Positions 44,360-54,600 of a stretch of DNA of 64,000 nucleotides are shown one piece after another (within the stretch, counting starts at the first letter, position 1; each line of letters starts with the position of its first letter). The notes under the pieces are model-generated. The model was not told the DNA's origin, did not search any database, and saw only the letters and a list, made by a program, of their open reading frames with translations. This stretch comes from Marinicrinis sediminis (lineage in GTDB: Bacteria > Bacillota > Bacilli > Paenibacillales > KCTC-33676), in NCBI RefSeq assembly GCF_042685085.1, contig NZ_JBHUMM010000045.1, positions 62,001-126,000 on the forward strand, read 5' to 3'. Both the position numbers and the translations under genes were made by a program.

Positions 44360-45242
44360 ATCCTTTCCCCCTTGCTGACAGGAATCGATAGAAGATCGCC
44401 ACAACCACCGCAATGATGAAGAAGTGGATGAAGGACAAAGCGGCTGCATAGCCCTGCGTCAAATTCGATTTGAACAGGTTGTCGAAAATATACATCCCGA
44501 TCGTCATCGTCGACATCCCCGGTCCGCCATTGGTCAGCACCAGAATAATGTCAAACAACTTCAGACTTCCAATCACACTGAGCATCAGATTGACCGTAAT
44601 GATCGGCCACAGCATCGGCAGTGTAATATGGAGGAACGACTTCCACGAAGAGGCGCCGTCTATGCGCGCCGATTCATACAAGGTCGCCGAAATGCCCTGC
44701 AAGCCCGCAATGTAGAGGATCATCGCATACCCGACGGACATCCACACCTGAACGAAGACGACAAGATAAATCGCCATTTCGGGATCACCGAGCAATGCGG
44801 TATCCTTGCCAAACATTTCAAAACCCTTGACGACGGGACCAGAATACGGATCGAACAACAGCGTCCAGATCAAGCCCGTGACCACGACACCCAAGATATT
44901 CGGCATAAAAATAACTGATCGGTAAAACGTTCTTAGACGCAATTTCATATTGACAAGTACAGCCAATACTACCGCAAGCGCATTCTGTATCAACGTGACC
45001 AGAATACAAAAGATTGCCGTCACCTTGATCGTATCTCCAACATTGATGAGATCTGTTGTAAAGGCATACTCGTAGTTTTTCAGACCGACCCAGTCAAATG
45101 AATCGATATTCCCGTTGTAGTTCGTAAATGAAAAATACAGGTTCCCGATGGTCGGAAACAACACAAACATCGTAAACAAGGTCAATGCAGGCAGTATGGC
45201 CATCAGGGGCATAAATTTCTGTATTCGACTTCCTATGCCCAT
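44349..45242 (-). CDS. CUT1 sugar ABC transporter permease (MalF type)
   Basis: About 297 residues with six helices and the EAA loop LYESARIDGASSWKSFLHITLPMLWP. LVLTNGGPGMSTMTIGMYIFDNLF is the family C-terminal signature. The frame is open to GTG at 45251, but ATG at 45242, 8 bases after GAGAGGGG, is preferred. It follows the binding-protein gene and overlaps the MalG-type gene, giving a compact three-gene transporter operon ending with the GH130 gene. Confidence 0.93.
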   Translation of the reverse strand: MGIGSRIQKFMPLMAILPALTLFTMFVLFPTIGNLYFSFTNYNGNIDSFDWVGLKNYEYAFTTDLINVGDTIKVTAIFCILVTLIQNALAVVLAVLVNMKLRLRTFYRSVIFMPNILGVVVTGLIWTLLFDPYSGPVVKGFEMFGKDTALLGDPEMAIYLVVFVQVWMSVGYAMILYIAGLQGISATLYESARIDGASSWKSFLHITLPMLWPIITVNLMLSVIGSLKLFDIILVLTNGGPGMSTMTIGMYIFDNLFKSNLTQGYAAALSFIHFFIIAVVVAIFYRFLSARGKGYGW

Positions 45243-45325
45243 CTTCCCCACCCCTCTCTGGTTGCAGGAGGCCCTTCACCTGCTGGGGCCTCCTGCTGTC
45301 ATGCTGGCAATGTGCTCAGATGAGC

Positions 45326-46630
45326 CTATTCCCAATTCTCTTTGCTGTTGATGAACTCTTTCTGCATTTTCTCTGCTGCTTCTTCCGGTGTCATATCGTT
45401 GAGAATAATCGGGATACCCTGTTTGTCAGGACTGATCGTTGCACCTGGCACGTTCAGCTCTTCCCAGTTCGTAATCTGATTGTGACTGTTCATCAGGTCG
45501 AGAATTTTCGTAGCCAGTGGATCGTCCATCGTTACATCCGCTTGTACAGGGAAGGCTTTGGTGAAGTCAATGAACTTCTGGTAGATATCCTTGCGAGAGA
45601 AGAATTCCAGATAGGCCAGAGCCGCTTCCTTGTTTTCGGTATTTTTGTTAATCAACCAACCATCGTTGATTTTGACTGAAATATTCTGATTCCACTCTTT
45701 ATTGTCGGAGCCAGGGAAGTTGAAGACGCCTACTTCAAATTCCGGATTCGCATCCTGGATGGAGGAAGCTGCCCAAGAGCCATCAATCATCATCGCTGCC
45801 TTACCTTGTGCGAACAGACCTGGAGCCTGGGAATAAGCCATACCCGCTGCATTCTTCTGGAAGTATGCACTCAACTGCTGCAGGTGGTCATACACACTCA
45901 CCCATTCCGGATCACTGAATTTGGTTTCTTCACTTCTCATGTTCTCATAAAAATTCGGTTTTGGTCCTCTTACCAGAGATTGTTCCAGCTGAATGATAAT
46001 CATATTAACTGGCCACTGGTCCTTGCCGCCAAACACAATCGGGTCAATCCCTGCTGCCTGAATTTGATCGGATACGCTTAAGAACTCATCCCAGGTTGTT
46101 GGTACATCCAGTCCCAATTCCTCAAAAATCTGCGTATTGTAGAATGTAGGGAAAGTCAGGCTGAACCATGGAACCATAAGCTGCTTGCCGTTAAATTCAA
46201 GCAACTGAACGACATCTTCCTGGAAGTTGTCCAGAATGCCTTCCCCGGAAAGATCGAGCCACATTTCACTGCGGGTCGGGTTCTTCACATCCTGCTTGTA
46301 GTTACCAGAAACGATATCGACGGAATTCGTCGCCATTCTGGCATTGAGCAACTGATCATAATCCTTGAACTGCACGACATCCACATTCAGTTTAATGTGT
46401 GGATACTCTTCCATGAACATGTCATGAACTTCATCATAAAAGGCTTTGTCTTCTGTACGCCAGCTAATGATATTCAGCTCTACCTCTTCTTTGCTATCTG
46501 CTTGATTGCCCCCTGCATTGGATGACGAGTTGTTATTCGCCCCATTGTTATTGTTGTTGCCTCCGCATGCGGTCAACAGCACGCTCATCATGAAAACGAT
46601 GACTAGCAGAAATGCGCTCCACTTTTTCAT
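45326..46630 (-). CDS. Extracellular sugar-binding lipoprotein (CUT1)
   Basis: About 434 residues. The signal peptide ends in the lipobox LTACGG, followed by an Asn/Ser-rich linker, so the protein is tethered outside the membrane. The mature part follows the type-I solute-binding pattern (VELNIISWRTEDKAFYDEVHDMFMEEYPHIKLNVD, later FAQGKAAMMIDGSWAASSIQ). The second in-frame ATG at 46630 is 9 bases from AAAGGAG and is preferred to the one at 46636. A promoter and a YesN-type operator candidate lie upstream. The ligand is probably an oligosaccharide processed by GH130. Confidence 0.93.
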   Translation of the reverse strand: MKKWSAFLLVIVFMMSVLLTACGGNNNNNGANNNSSSNAGGNQADSKEEVELNIISWRTEDKAFYDEVHDMFMEEYPHIKLNVDVVQFKDYDQLLNARMATNSVDIVSGNYKQDVKNPTRSEMWLDLSGEGILDNFQEDVVQLLEFNGKQLMVPWFSLTFPTFYNTQIFEELGLDVPTTWDEFLSVSDQIQAAGIDPIVFGGKDQWPVNMIIIQLEQSLVRGPKPNFYENMRSEETKFSDPEWVSVYDHLQQLSAYFQKNAAGMAYSQAPGLFAQGKAAMMIDGSWAASSIQDANPEFEVGVFNFPGSDNKEWNQNISVKINDGWLINKNTENKEAALAYLEFFSRKDIYQKFIDFTKAFPVQADVTMDDPLATKILDLMNSHNQITNWEELNVPGATISPDKQGIPIILNDMTPEEAAEKMQKEFINSKENWE

Positions 46631-46662
46631 GTTCATCTGCTCCTTTACGTTTGGTTACTCTC

Positions 46663-46690
46663 AATATAGCGCAAACCCCTGTCCGGCCAA
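46663..46690 (-). promoter_or_regulatory. Predicted promoter of the binding-protein operon
   Basis: TTGGCC (46685-46690) and TATATT (46663-46668) are 16 bases apart on the minus strand. The weak -35 box would fit an activated promoter. Confidence 0.45.
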
Positions 46691-46693
46691 ATC

Positions 46694-46733
46694 CATGATA
46701 TTCTGATTTCTTGTACAATTTCTCAGTCTTCTT
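46694..46733. promoter_or_regulatory. Candidate YesN operator, binding-protein operon
   Basis: On the plus strand the unit 46694-46713 contains TTCTGATTTCTTG, an exact 13-mer shared with the glycosidase upstream region (55292-55304). The next 20 bases start TACAATTT, close to the TCCAATTT start of the units upstream of the regulator gene. It lies just upstream of the predicted promoter. Confidence 0.55.
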
Positions 46734-46742
46734 TTCACAGAA

Positions 46743-46770
46743 AAGGACGCATGGTCACTTATGCGTCCTT
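46743..46770 (-). terminator. Terminator overlapping the YesM kinase stop
   Basis: AAGGACGCAT (46743-46752) and ATGCGTCCTT (46761-46770) form a 10-bp stem; the kinase stop codon (46759-46761) lies in the loop edge. The minus strand continues TTCTGTG. Confidence 0.75.
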
Positions 46771-48612
46771 CTCTGTCTCATCTTGCCCTTTCGTATACGG
46801 AATCCGCAGCGACACTACCGTCCCCCGGTCGGGAAAGGAAGCAATCTGTACACCGTATGGCGGGCCAAACTTCAAGCGAATTCGGGCATGGACATTGGCT
46901 ATGCCCAGTGAGCGATCCTGAATGTACTGGCCCGATCGATGCTGGTTCATTTCATCCAGCTTTTGTTCCAGCTCCTTAAGCTTGTCCGCCGGAATTCCCT
47001 TCCCATTGTCTGAAATCTCCAACACCAGATCGTTCTGTACTTCATATGCGTTTATTCGAATCGTTCCGATTCCACCAGCCGGTTCCACCGCATATTTAAC
47101 CGCATTTTCCACGATCGGTTGCAGGGTCAGCTTGACCGCATAGCCGTTGAGATAACGTTCATTGACAATGATCTCACTGTGGAAGCCTGTCGGGAAACGG
47201 GTATGAATGATGGCCAAATACGTTTTCAGATGATTGAGCTCATCGCGAAGCAGCACTTCCATCTGTTTCGATTTCGATGTATACCGATAAAAATCTGCCA
47301 AATGATGCGTCATATCCACCACGATCTCATTTTTGCCAAGATACGCAATGCTCTTGATAATATCCAGCGTATTATAGAGAAAATGCGGGTTGATCTGATG
47401 CTGCAGCGATTGAATCTGGGCTTCTTTCTGGCGAAGCAGCTGTTCGACTTCCTTCACCTTCATTTCCGATACGGTATGGACCAGATGATCCAGCTGATCG
47501 AGCATCCGATTGAAGCGATAGTTCAGAATTTGCATCTCGTCTCTGCCCCGCTGCACCGTCACCCTCGCCTGCATGTCACCCTTCTCTACCTTCCCCAGTA
47601 CGCGCACCAGTCGATGGATCGGACGGACAAACCGGTTCGACATAATCGGAACGACGATCAGAATCAGCATAATCACGAACAGCGTCACATACAGCGTCGC
47701 CTGATTGGCTGCCTCAATCCCTGGTGCCATTTCTGACAAAGGCGCCATGGAGACCAGCTTCCAGCCCGTCTGCTTCATCTTGCTCACGCCAACGAGCATC
47801 TGATTCCCCTTCCACTGCTGGAGCAGGCTCTGCTGATCTATCGCGGCATCCATATCCAGCGCAGCCAGCTCTGTCTCGGCGATGTGCCGTCCAATCCACT
47901 CCTGTCTGGGATGATAGACGATGGTATGATCCGCATCGACCACGAATTGCGTCCCCGCCGGGCCCAGTATGGAATTGGAGAACATATGGGCAATTTCGTC
48001 AAAATGAATATCAATGACGATGCGGCCAATCAGTGCGCCATTTTCAATACTGAAAACGGGCAGCAGCAGAGACAAAACCGGAATGTCCCGGTTGGATAGC
48101 AGGTGGGATTCATGCATAGCCAGCACTTTGGTTGAATCCGTAAAAGGTTCCTTGATCCAATGATTCTGTTCCGTATTGGCCAGCTTGACCGGCAAATGGG
48201 TATAGGAAATCATGCGCTGATCCGGAGTGACGAGGAAAATACCGAAGCATTCCCGACAAGAGGAGAGCAAATAAAACGTCAATTCCTCTTCAATCTTCTC
48301 CTCCACGGCCTTCTCCATTTTTGCCGACATCGGAGGAAGGCTGCCGTTCAGCCAGTTCTGGACCAGTCGGTCTCCGATAAAGCCCTCGGTCGTATATTTG
48401 ATTTGCAGAAAATAATCATTGAGCTGATCATGAAGCTGTCTCGCCGCAGAATCTGAAATTCGCTTGAAATCCTGAACGGCATTGTCGGTATATACATTTT
48501 TCGAAATGATCGACATCATCAGCACGGAAATGAGACTGACGGCAATAAAAGCGATGATCATCTTCGATCGGATGGTAAAATGGCGGGGCAGAAACCGAAT
48601 CCGGCCTAGCAT
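46759..48612 (-). CDS. YesM-type sensor histidine kinase
   Basis: A 617-residue membrane sensor: helix 1 (about 15-40), an extracellular dCache-like domain (about 45-285), helix 2 (about 305-325), HAMP (RFVRPIHRLVRVLGKVEKGDM), a His_kinase domain with HQINPHFLYNTLD (phospho-acceptor His) and a GHKL ATPase (VENAVKYAVEPAGG, SDNGKGIP, GIANVHARIRLKFG). YesM kinases sense extracellular sugars or bound solute proteins and act on YesN regulators. The start overlaps the end of the adjacent (frameshifted) regulator gene by 7 bases, so the pair was coupled. Confidence 0.95.
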   Translation of the reverse strand: MLGRIRFLPRHFTIRSKMIIAFIAVSLISVLMMSIISKNVYTDNAVQDFKRISDSAARQLHDQLNDYFLQIKYTTEGFIGDRLVQNWLNGSLPPMSAKMEKAVEEKIEEELTFYLLSSCRECFGIFLVTPDQRMISYTHLPVKLANTEQNHWIKEPFTDSTKVLAMHESHLLSNRDIPVLSLLLPVFSIENGALIGRIVIDIHFDEIAHMFSNSILGPAGTQFVVDADHTIVYHPRQEWIGRHIAETELAALDMDAAIDQQSLLQQWKGNQMLVGVSKMKQTGWKLVSMAPLSEMAPGIEAANQATLYVTLFVIMLILIVVPIMSNRFVRPIHRLVRVLGKVEKGDMQARVTVQRGRDEMQILNYRFNRMLDQLDHLVHTVSEMKVKEVEQLLRQKEAQIQSLQHQINPHFLYNTLDIIKSIAYLGKNEIVVDMTHHLADFYRYTSKSKQMEVLLRDELNHLKTYLAIIHTRFPTGFHSEIIVNERYLNGYAVKLTLQPIVENAVKYAVEPAGGIGTIRINAYEVQNDLVLEISDNGKGIPADKLKELEQKLDEMNQHRSGQYIQDRSLGIANVHARIRLKFGPPYGVQIASFPDRGTVVSLRIPYTKGQDETEKDA

Positions 48613-49626
48613 AAGCCGACTTTCCGTCTGAAATCACTGGGGGAAATCCCGACAGACTCCTTGAACACTCGATTAAAATACGAAATCGTGCTGTAACCGA
48701 CCAGATCGGCTATATCATAAATCTTGATATCCGGTTCCTGCAGCAGTTCCTTCGCTTTCTCAATGCGGATATCATTGGCATATTGAACCAGGGTTTTCCC
48801 GGTATATTTTTTGAATTCACTGGAAAAGTGAGAGATACTCATATGTGCTCTCGCAGCCATCTCACTGAGGGTATGGGACGTTCGATAATGTTGGGACAGA
48901 TAGGTACAGATTTCCTGCATCAACACCGTATTATGATCGATAACCGGTTGCGTAGAAACGCGCAGAAACCATTGTTTCGAGCAAGGTCTTGAAATGCTTG
49001 ACCATCTGCTCCAAATCTGTACTGTCCACCAATGGCAGCGGGCTAAATTCCCTGTCATGCTCCGAGATCAGCCGATTGAATCGTCCTGAAAAAAGGCGCA
49101 GAACATTTCTCCGTTCTGTCGTTGTCCATGCATCGTCATAGAGAATAGAACGAAGCAGACGATGCAGTTCCTGACTGGACGCAGAGCGGGAAGATGATGA
49201 AAGCGTATCCAAAAATGCCTGAATTTCTTGCCACTGCTTCCTCCACCCGGTATGTGCCTCTAATCGCTCCACCGCATGATCGAGGGCCGTCAGCAGCTCC
49301 GTTTCCTTGACGGGTTTGAGCAAATATTCCCGAATGCCGAAGCGTATGGCGCTCTGGGCATATCTGAAGTTGTCATAGCCACTGATTACGATCGTTTCAA
49401 CAGGGTAAGGCAGTCCCTGAACCTTCTCCATAAGCCATAACCCGTCTTGAACGGGCATCATAATGTCGGTAATGAGGATAGCAGGGGTATGCTGCTGCAA
49501 CAATTCCCAGGCCTGTTCCCCGTTCACCGCTTCTGCGATCACCTGGTAGGATGATGTTCGCTGAATCATTTCCACCAGTGCCTGTCGAATCCAAACCTCA
49601 TCTTCTGCCACAATGACTTCATACAT
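48606..49626 (-). pseudogene. YesN/AraC-type response regulator, frameshifted
   Basis: Two pieces in different frames make one protein of about 340 residues. The first frame (49626 to 48931) has the receiver domain (VIVAEDEVWIRQALVEM; phospho-Asp in LITDIMMPVQDG; Lys in LLKPVKETE) and the linker, then ends at ETMVSARFYATGYRS-stop. The second frame, from about 48960 to 48606, gives the complete AraC DNA-binding domain (LSEMAARAHMSISHFSSEFKKYTGK, DIADLVGYSTISYFNRVFKESVGISPSDFRR). A one-base shift near 48950-48975 joins them, from a real mutation or a base error. The start follows AAAGGAGG. It should act with the adjacent YesM kinase. Confidence 0.87.
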
Positions 49627-49775
49627 CTTGGACTCCTCCTTTGCGTCTCTTTCATGATGTTCGTCTCCAAGGTATATCCAGGTTTGCTTGCAATATGTAT
49701 GGCTGCCTGCAGAGCGACATGCAAGTCTGCATGCTGCCTGTTCTTATTTTATCATGATTGGCGCTCTCTCTCCTG

Positions 49776-49855
49776 TCCAATTTTCTGATCCCTACTCCAA
49801 TCTTATGATCCCTTCCTCGATATTCCAAACCCTGCTTCGATCTTCCGCTCTCTGC
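49776..49855. promoter_or_regulatory. Array of 20-bp direct repeats upstream of the response-regulator gene
   Basis: Plus-strand units TCCAATTTTCTGATCCCTAC (49776-49795) and TCCAATCTTATGATCCCTTC (49796-49815) match at 17 of 20 positions; 49816-49835 and 49836-49855 are more degenerate copies in the same 20-base register. Direct repeats about two helical turns apart suit an AraC-type dimer. The rest of 49627-49938 shows only the ribosome site of the regulator gene and a terminator. Confidence 0.6.
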
Positions 49856-49878
49856 GCGATGTGCATCATTCACAGACC

Positions 49879-49918
49879 AAAAAATCGTGAACACGAAACC
49901 TAGTCCGTGTCCACGATT
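49879..49918 (-). terminator. Terminator of the SLH protein gene
   Basis: ATCGTG.ACACG pairs with CGTGT.CACGAT (49884-49917); the minus strand then has six T. Confidence 0.85.
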
Positions 49919-49938
49919 GGTATACATATGCGAGTATC

Positions 49939-51594
49939 CTAATTGGTATAGATCCGCTGATAAATCTGGTACATGAGCATCGCGGCTTCCGCTCTTGTCG
50001 CCTGTCCTTTTGGAAGAATCCGTCCATTGCTTCCGCTTACGATCCCTTCCTTTACAAGAACAGAGACGCTGTCAAGCGCATAAGCGGCGATCTGATCGAC
50101 ATCCTTAAATGCATCGAGTGCTTGTCTGTCCCCTTCGGATGAGAGGTGTCCGGCCACTGCCATCGCCTGGTTGATCATCACCATCATGTCCTGTCTGGAG
50201 ATTTGCTGCTGGGGATGGAACAAGCCCGATCCCGTACCGTGGACAATGCCCAGCTTTTTCGCAGCACCCACTGCATCGGCATAATAAGCGGAACGATCCA
50301 CATCCGCAAACTGATCCGTGTACGTCATATTCAGTCCCAATGTTTGCATCAGCAGCAGGAGGAAGTCTGCACGTTTCACTTCTTTCATTGGCTGATAGGA
50401 CGTCTCCGACACGCCGTTCACAATCCCCTTGGCCGCCATCACTTCAATCGCGTGTTTGGCCCAAACCGCCTCGTTCAAATCCCCGAAGCTCTTAGGCTGA
50501 AACCCGACCGCATACGTGCTGAAGTGATCGGTTTGGAACCTCATCATCTGCTCGTTGGCGTCATAGTGACCACTGCTCACGGGCACCATCTGGCCATCTT
50601 CCGCGACATACCAGATCATCAGAAATTCTGCCAGGCCCTGTTCATTTTCTCCCGGTGTATATGGAATGGCAACCTGCACGGTTGTGTCCCTATTATGCCA
50701 CTTGGCATCCTTGCCATTGATCAGGAAAGTCAGATCCACGACTGGTCTTTCCCCTATCAGCGCCTGATTATCCTTCATACGCTCACTGCGAGCTGACGAA
50801 TCGACCGGTTCGATCGAAAAGGCAAACGTATCTGATCCAGATACCTGTTCCGCTGTGAGCAAGTTGCCTGGCAGCGTCACGGCGCCAAACTCTGTCTGGA
50901 TCTCCACCATCCGGTCACGGCTGCCCGCTACGAATTCGGAAGCTGGCAGCTCCAGCTCATAGCGCTTGGCACCTGGGACAGGCTGAAGCTTCAGCTTAAT
51001 TTTCTTCTTGCCCCGTGCATCGCTTTGTACTTTGTCAAACAACTTCTCCAGTCCGTCACGCGATACACTCGCCTTTGCCTTTCCTGTTCCCGCTTCCAGT
51101 TCAGTTGCAAGATCGTCAGATTCCGGGTCCGCAGACCCGCCATCTGTTTGTCCGGGTGGATTCGTTGGAACAACCGGCCCCGAAGTAGCCTGGAACGTAA
51201 AGGATGCGAGCTGACGCTCACTGCTGCCCGCCCCATTGACATAGACCGAATACGTCCCTGTCTGCATGTCCGCATGTCGGTATGTGAACGTGTAGGCTCC
51301 GCCTTCTTCACTCACAGTCTGATCGAGATACACAATCTGACCGGATGGACTCAGCACCTGTACCGTCACGTACTGTCCGCTTCCAAGGGAATGGGTGCCC
51401 GAAATGGTGACCACTCCGTTGGAGGTTGCGCCTGCCTGAACTGTAAGCTCTGCTGTCTGAGCCGTCGCATTCGCTTCCTGTCCGGTCTCAGCCCCCTGAA
51501 CAGGCGTGACAGGGAGTCCCGGATACATACTCAGCATCAGCCCCATGCTCAGGGTCAAACCCAATAGTCTGTTTCGTTTATTTGTCTGTCTCAT
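49939..51594 (-). CDS. SLH domain-containing surface protein
   Basis: A 551-residue exported protein. The signal peptide ends about residue 35 (TPVQGAE). Residues 45-135 look like an Ig-like beta domain (GVVTISGTHSLGSGQYVTVQVLSPSGQIVYLDQTV). A polar linker and a beta-rich region of unknown type (about 180-370) follow, ending in HFSTYAVGFQPKSFGD, a motif also near the SLH part of the pullulanase. Three SLH repeats (about 375-551) bind secondary cell-wall polymer. The start follows GGAGGC. It lies 94 bases after the glycosidase gene, separated by a terminator. Confidence 0.88.
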   Translation of the reverse strand: MRQTNKRNRLLGLTLSMGLMLSMYPGLPVTPVQGAETGQEANATAQTAELTVQAGATSNGVVTISGTHSLGSGQYVTVQVLSPSGQIVYLDQTVSEEGGAYTFTYRHADMQTGTYSVYVNGAGSSERQLASFTFQATSGPVVPTNPPGQTDGGSADPESDDLATELEAGTGKAKASVSRDGLEKLFDKVQSDARGKKKIKLKLQPVPGAKRYELELPASEFVAGSRDRMVEIQTEFGAVTLPGNLLTAEQVSGSDTFAFSIEPVDSSARSERMKDNQALIGERPVVDLTFLINGKDAKWHNRDTTVQVAIPYTPGENEQGLAEFLMIWYVAEDGQMVPVSSGHYDANEQMMRFQTDHFSTYAVGFQPKSFGDLNEAVWAKHAIEVMAAKGIVNGVSETSYQPMKEVKRADFLLLLMQTLGLNMTYTDQFADVDRSAYYADAVGAAKKLGIVHGTGSGLFHPQQQISRQDMMVMINQAMAVAGHLSSEGDRQALDAFKDVDQIAAYALDSVSVLVKEGIVSGSNGRILPKGQATRAEAAMLMYQIYQRIYTN

Positions 51595-51636
51595 CGCTTA
51601 TGCCTCCATCTTCATTGTATTCATTCCTCATGATTG

Positions 51637-51672
51637 AAAAAGGTGCCGCCCACCTTCCAGAGCGGCAGCACC
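51637..51672 (-). terminator. Terminator of the glycosidase gene
   Basis: GGTGCCGC (51642-51649) pairs with GCGGCAGCACC (51662-51672, with a small bulge); the minus strand continues with five T. Confidence 0.75.
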
Positions 51673-51688
51673 TATGTGAATGTCAAGA

Positions 51689-54600
51689 CTAAGAGGAAGC
51701 CGGAAAGACAACAGGTTCGGCGTAAGGCGTCATGCCACCCAGGCTGTCCCATACAAATACTTTGATCTCATGTCCCGTTACATCCGAGGGCAGATCGAAT
51801 CCAGCCTGGAATGTCAACGTCTCATCGACGCCAAGGGTTTTCTCCACAATGGAAAGTCTCTGTACAGCGCCATCGGCATCATACAAGGCAACAATCATGG
51901 AAGTTGATACGTCTGAGCGCTCATTGTTCGTTACAGAAGCGGAAGCTTTTATAAAACTCAGTCCGTTTAGATCCGTCACTTCCGTGCCATTGTAATCGGT
52001 AAAGGAAACCTGATCAACGGATACCACACTCTTCAGCGTAAGCTGAAGCACGTCACTGGCTGCCGAAGTCTTGCCGGTGCCATCCACCGCCACGACCGTA
52101 TAGTCGTGCGCCGAATTTGCCTCCAGATCGCTCAGCTGGACGGAAGTCTCCGCCACGGTGGCAACAAGTACCCCGCCGTCAAATACCTGATAGGCTTCCA
52201 CCCCGATATCATCGATAGAGGCATCCCATTCCAGGTTGACATAGCTGGCGCCATAGGTGGCCGCGCGCAGATTGGCAGGAGCGGTAGGCGCTGCCTTGTC
52301 TTCCTTCTTGCCTGAAATCAAGGTCACTTCGGACAGTTGCGGACTCCATGGATTTCCACCTGTTTCCGAGAAGACCAATTTCAAATAATTCGTCCCTTCC
52401 GGCATGGCCGCTTGGGATTTCAAGGTGAACCGAGCCCAGTTGTCCGCTGTCGGTACAGGGCCGTCCGCATATACCGCATCTACGACAGACCAGTTCGCAC
52501 CGTCCGTGGAAGTATAGAAATCAATCCCGCTGGTCACATCTACACTGCCTGTTTCACCGTATACGTTCGCGGAGAAGCTGTCGAGTCCCGTAAAGTGATA
52601 GACAATCTCCTGTTGATCCAGTGCAGTTCTCTTCAAGCGTGAAGCGTCTCCTTCGAAGTATGTCTCCGCGTTGCCGTTATCGAAGGACCAGCCATCTGAA
52701 TGAGAGGCAATGTGTTGCCAGTTATCCAGCCCATCGACCAGCTTCTTGGCAACCGGAGAAATCGTGACATTCATAATCTGCGGGTCCCACACTTCTCCGC
52801 CCGCATTGGCCCAGATTCGCAAATAATTCGTCCCGACCGGAATCACTTCATTCGGCGTGAAGCTGGTCAGATACCAGTCCGTAAATACCTGCGGCTCTGT
52901 GAAATCTGCCCCGATTGGTGTCCAGTTCTCGCCGTCCGGGGAAATATCGAAGGTGACTTTATCTCCGAGCGTCCCCTGATAACCGGCATCGACCTTGAAA
53001 TCTCCAATATCATTGAGTCGATACACAATCGCTTCCGAGCTGCTGGAAGTTCGTTTCATCCGCGATGTATCGCCATTGAAATAATCTGGATTGGAGCTGT
53101 CCGACTGAAAACCGCCATAGTCATACATTTTATTGAAGTTTTCAAGTGTATCCACTAGCGTTCTCGTCAGCTTCATATAGGCCAGCTGAGGCGTCCATGA
53201 ATTGCCGTCATTACCGGAATCGCCGTCCGGGAGCACCTCCAGCTTAAGATAAGCTGTGTTTGCAGGCATCTTGGCGCCTGGTGTATACACAATCTTCATC
53301 CAGCCGTCTGCTGTTGGAGACGGGTTGCTGAACTGCGCAGGCATCGGTTCCCAAGTCGTTCCATCCGGAGAAGTGTAGAATTTCACCGTCTGCTCTGCAT
53401 CAAAAGGTAGTGTACCTGCATTGTAAAAGAATTTGGCTTCAAAATGATCCATGTCATTCAGTTGATACGTCACATGCTGGGCATTATCCCAACCTCTCTT
53501 GATACGGCTTGCATCCCCTTCAAAATAAAGATCGGCATTGCCAGTATCCATTTGCCAGCCATCGGAAAGATCATAGATGTGCTCGAAATTCTCCAGTTCA
53601 TCCTCAATCACAGAGGTATATCCCTGAACCGTTTCCCCTCCTGTAACCGGAATCGTTGCGTTTTCATCCAGCGCGATCGGGGAGGTTCCGGTTTCCAGCG
53701 TGGACAAGAGGATCACGCCTCGACCTGGAAGGGTAATATCAATGCCCTGGGTCAGATCTACGTCTGTCAGCGTCCCGGAAGCAACCGGATAGCCATTCGC
53801 GTCAACCGGACGATCATTTTCAAAATAGTTGTATTGGTTCATCGTGACCGGAGCAGTCGCAGCAGGCATAACCAGCTTGATGGTCTTCGCTTCCGGCTGA
53901 TTGTTCACAAGTGCAAAAGAAAGATCATATTCATTGCCATTCGGAATTTTAGCTGCGGCTACATGCACGTTGTTAATGCCTGATTTGGACGCAAATACCG
54001 TCTGGCTGCCCCGCGGGAAGTTTCGTGCATAGAGCGAGGACGTATAATACCAAGGACGCAATGCCTGTTCCTCTTCTGTCCCGAGCGTATGCCAGAATCC
54101 CCATACTTTATAAGTGGAAGATGGATCGAAAGCATCCAGTCGGTGCATGGAATCATCCAGACTCCACAAGATGATGCTGGCCTGTCCGCCTCGCATGGTC
54201 TGGTTAATGTAATCAGACATCATCACGCCATATTCAAAATCATACACCCTGAACTGCTGATCCAGATGGTTCTTCCCGTCAGCCAAACCGGCTTCCCCCA
54301 TCATGAATGGCTTGTCCACCCCTCCATAAGGGTCATTCTCCATGTAATAGGCTTTCTTGGAAGCAACCGTCTTCTCGATGTTTCCGGACATAATATCGCT
54401 GTCTGTGGCATAGCGGTGAATGTCATATACATCTACCACGTCCGGGAGATGATCAGCCGTCATATCTACCCAGTTATCTGCGGACGTGGAATCCGGACCT
54501 ACAATCAGAATATCGTCCTCCAGCCCTTTTTCCTTCAGCTTCTCATGGAGACGGCGCACACCAATGCTCCATACTGTCCATCTGTCTTTCCCTTCATCGC

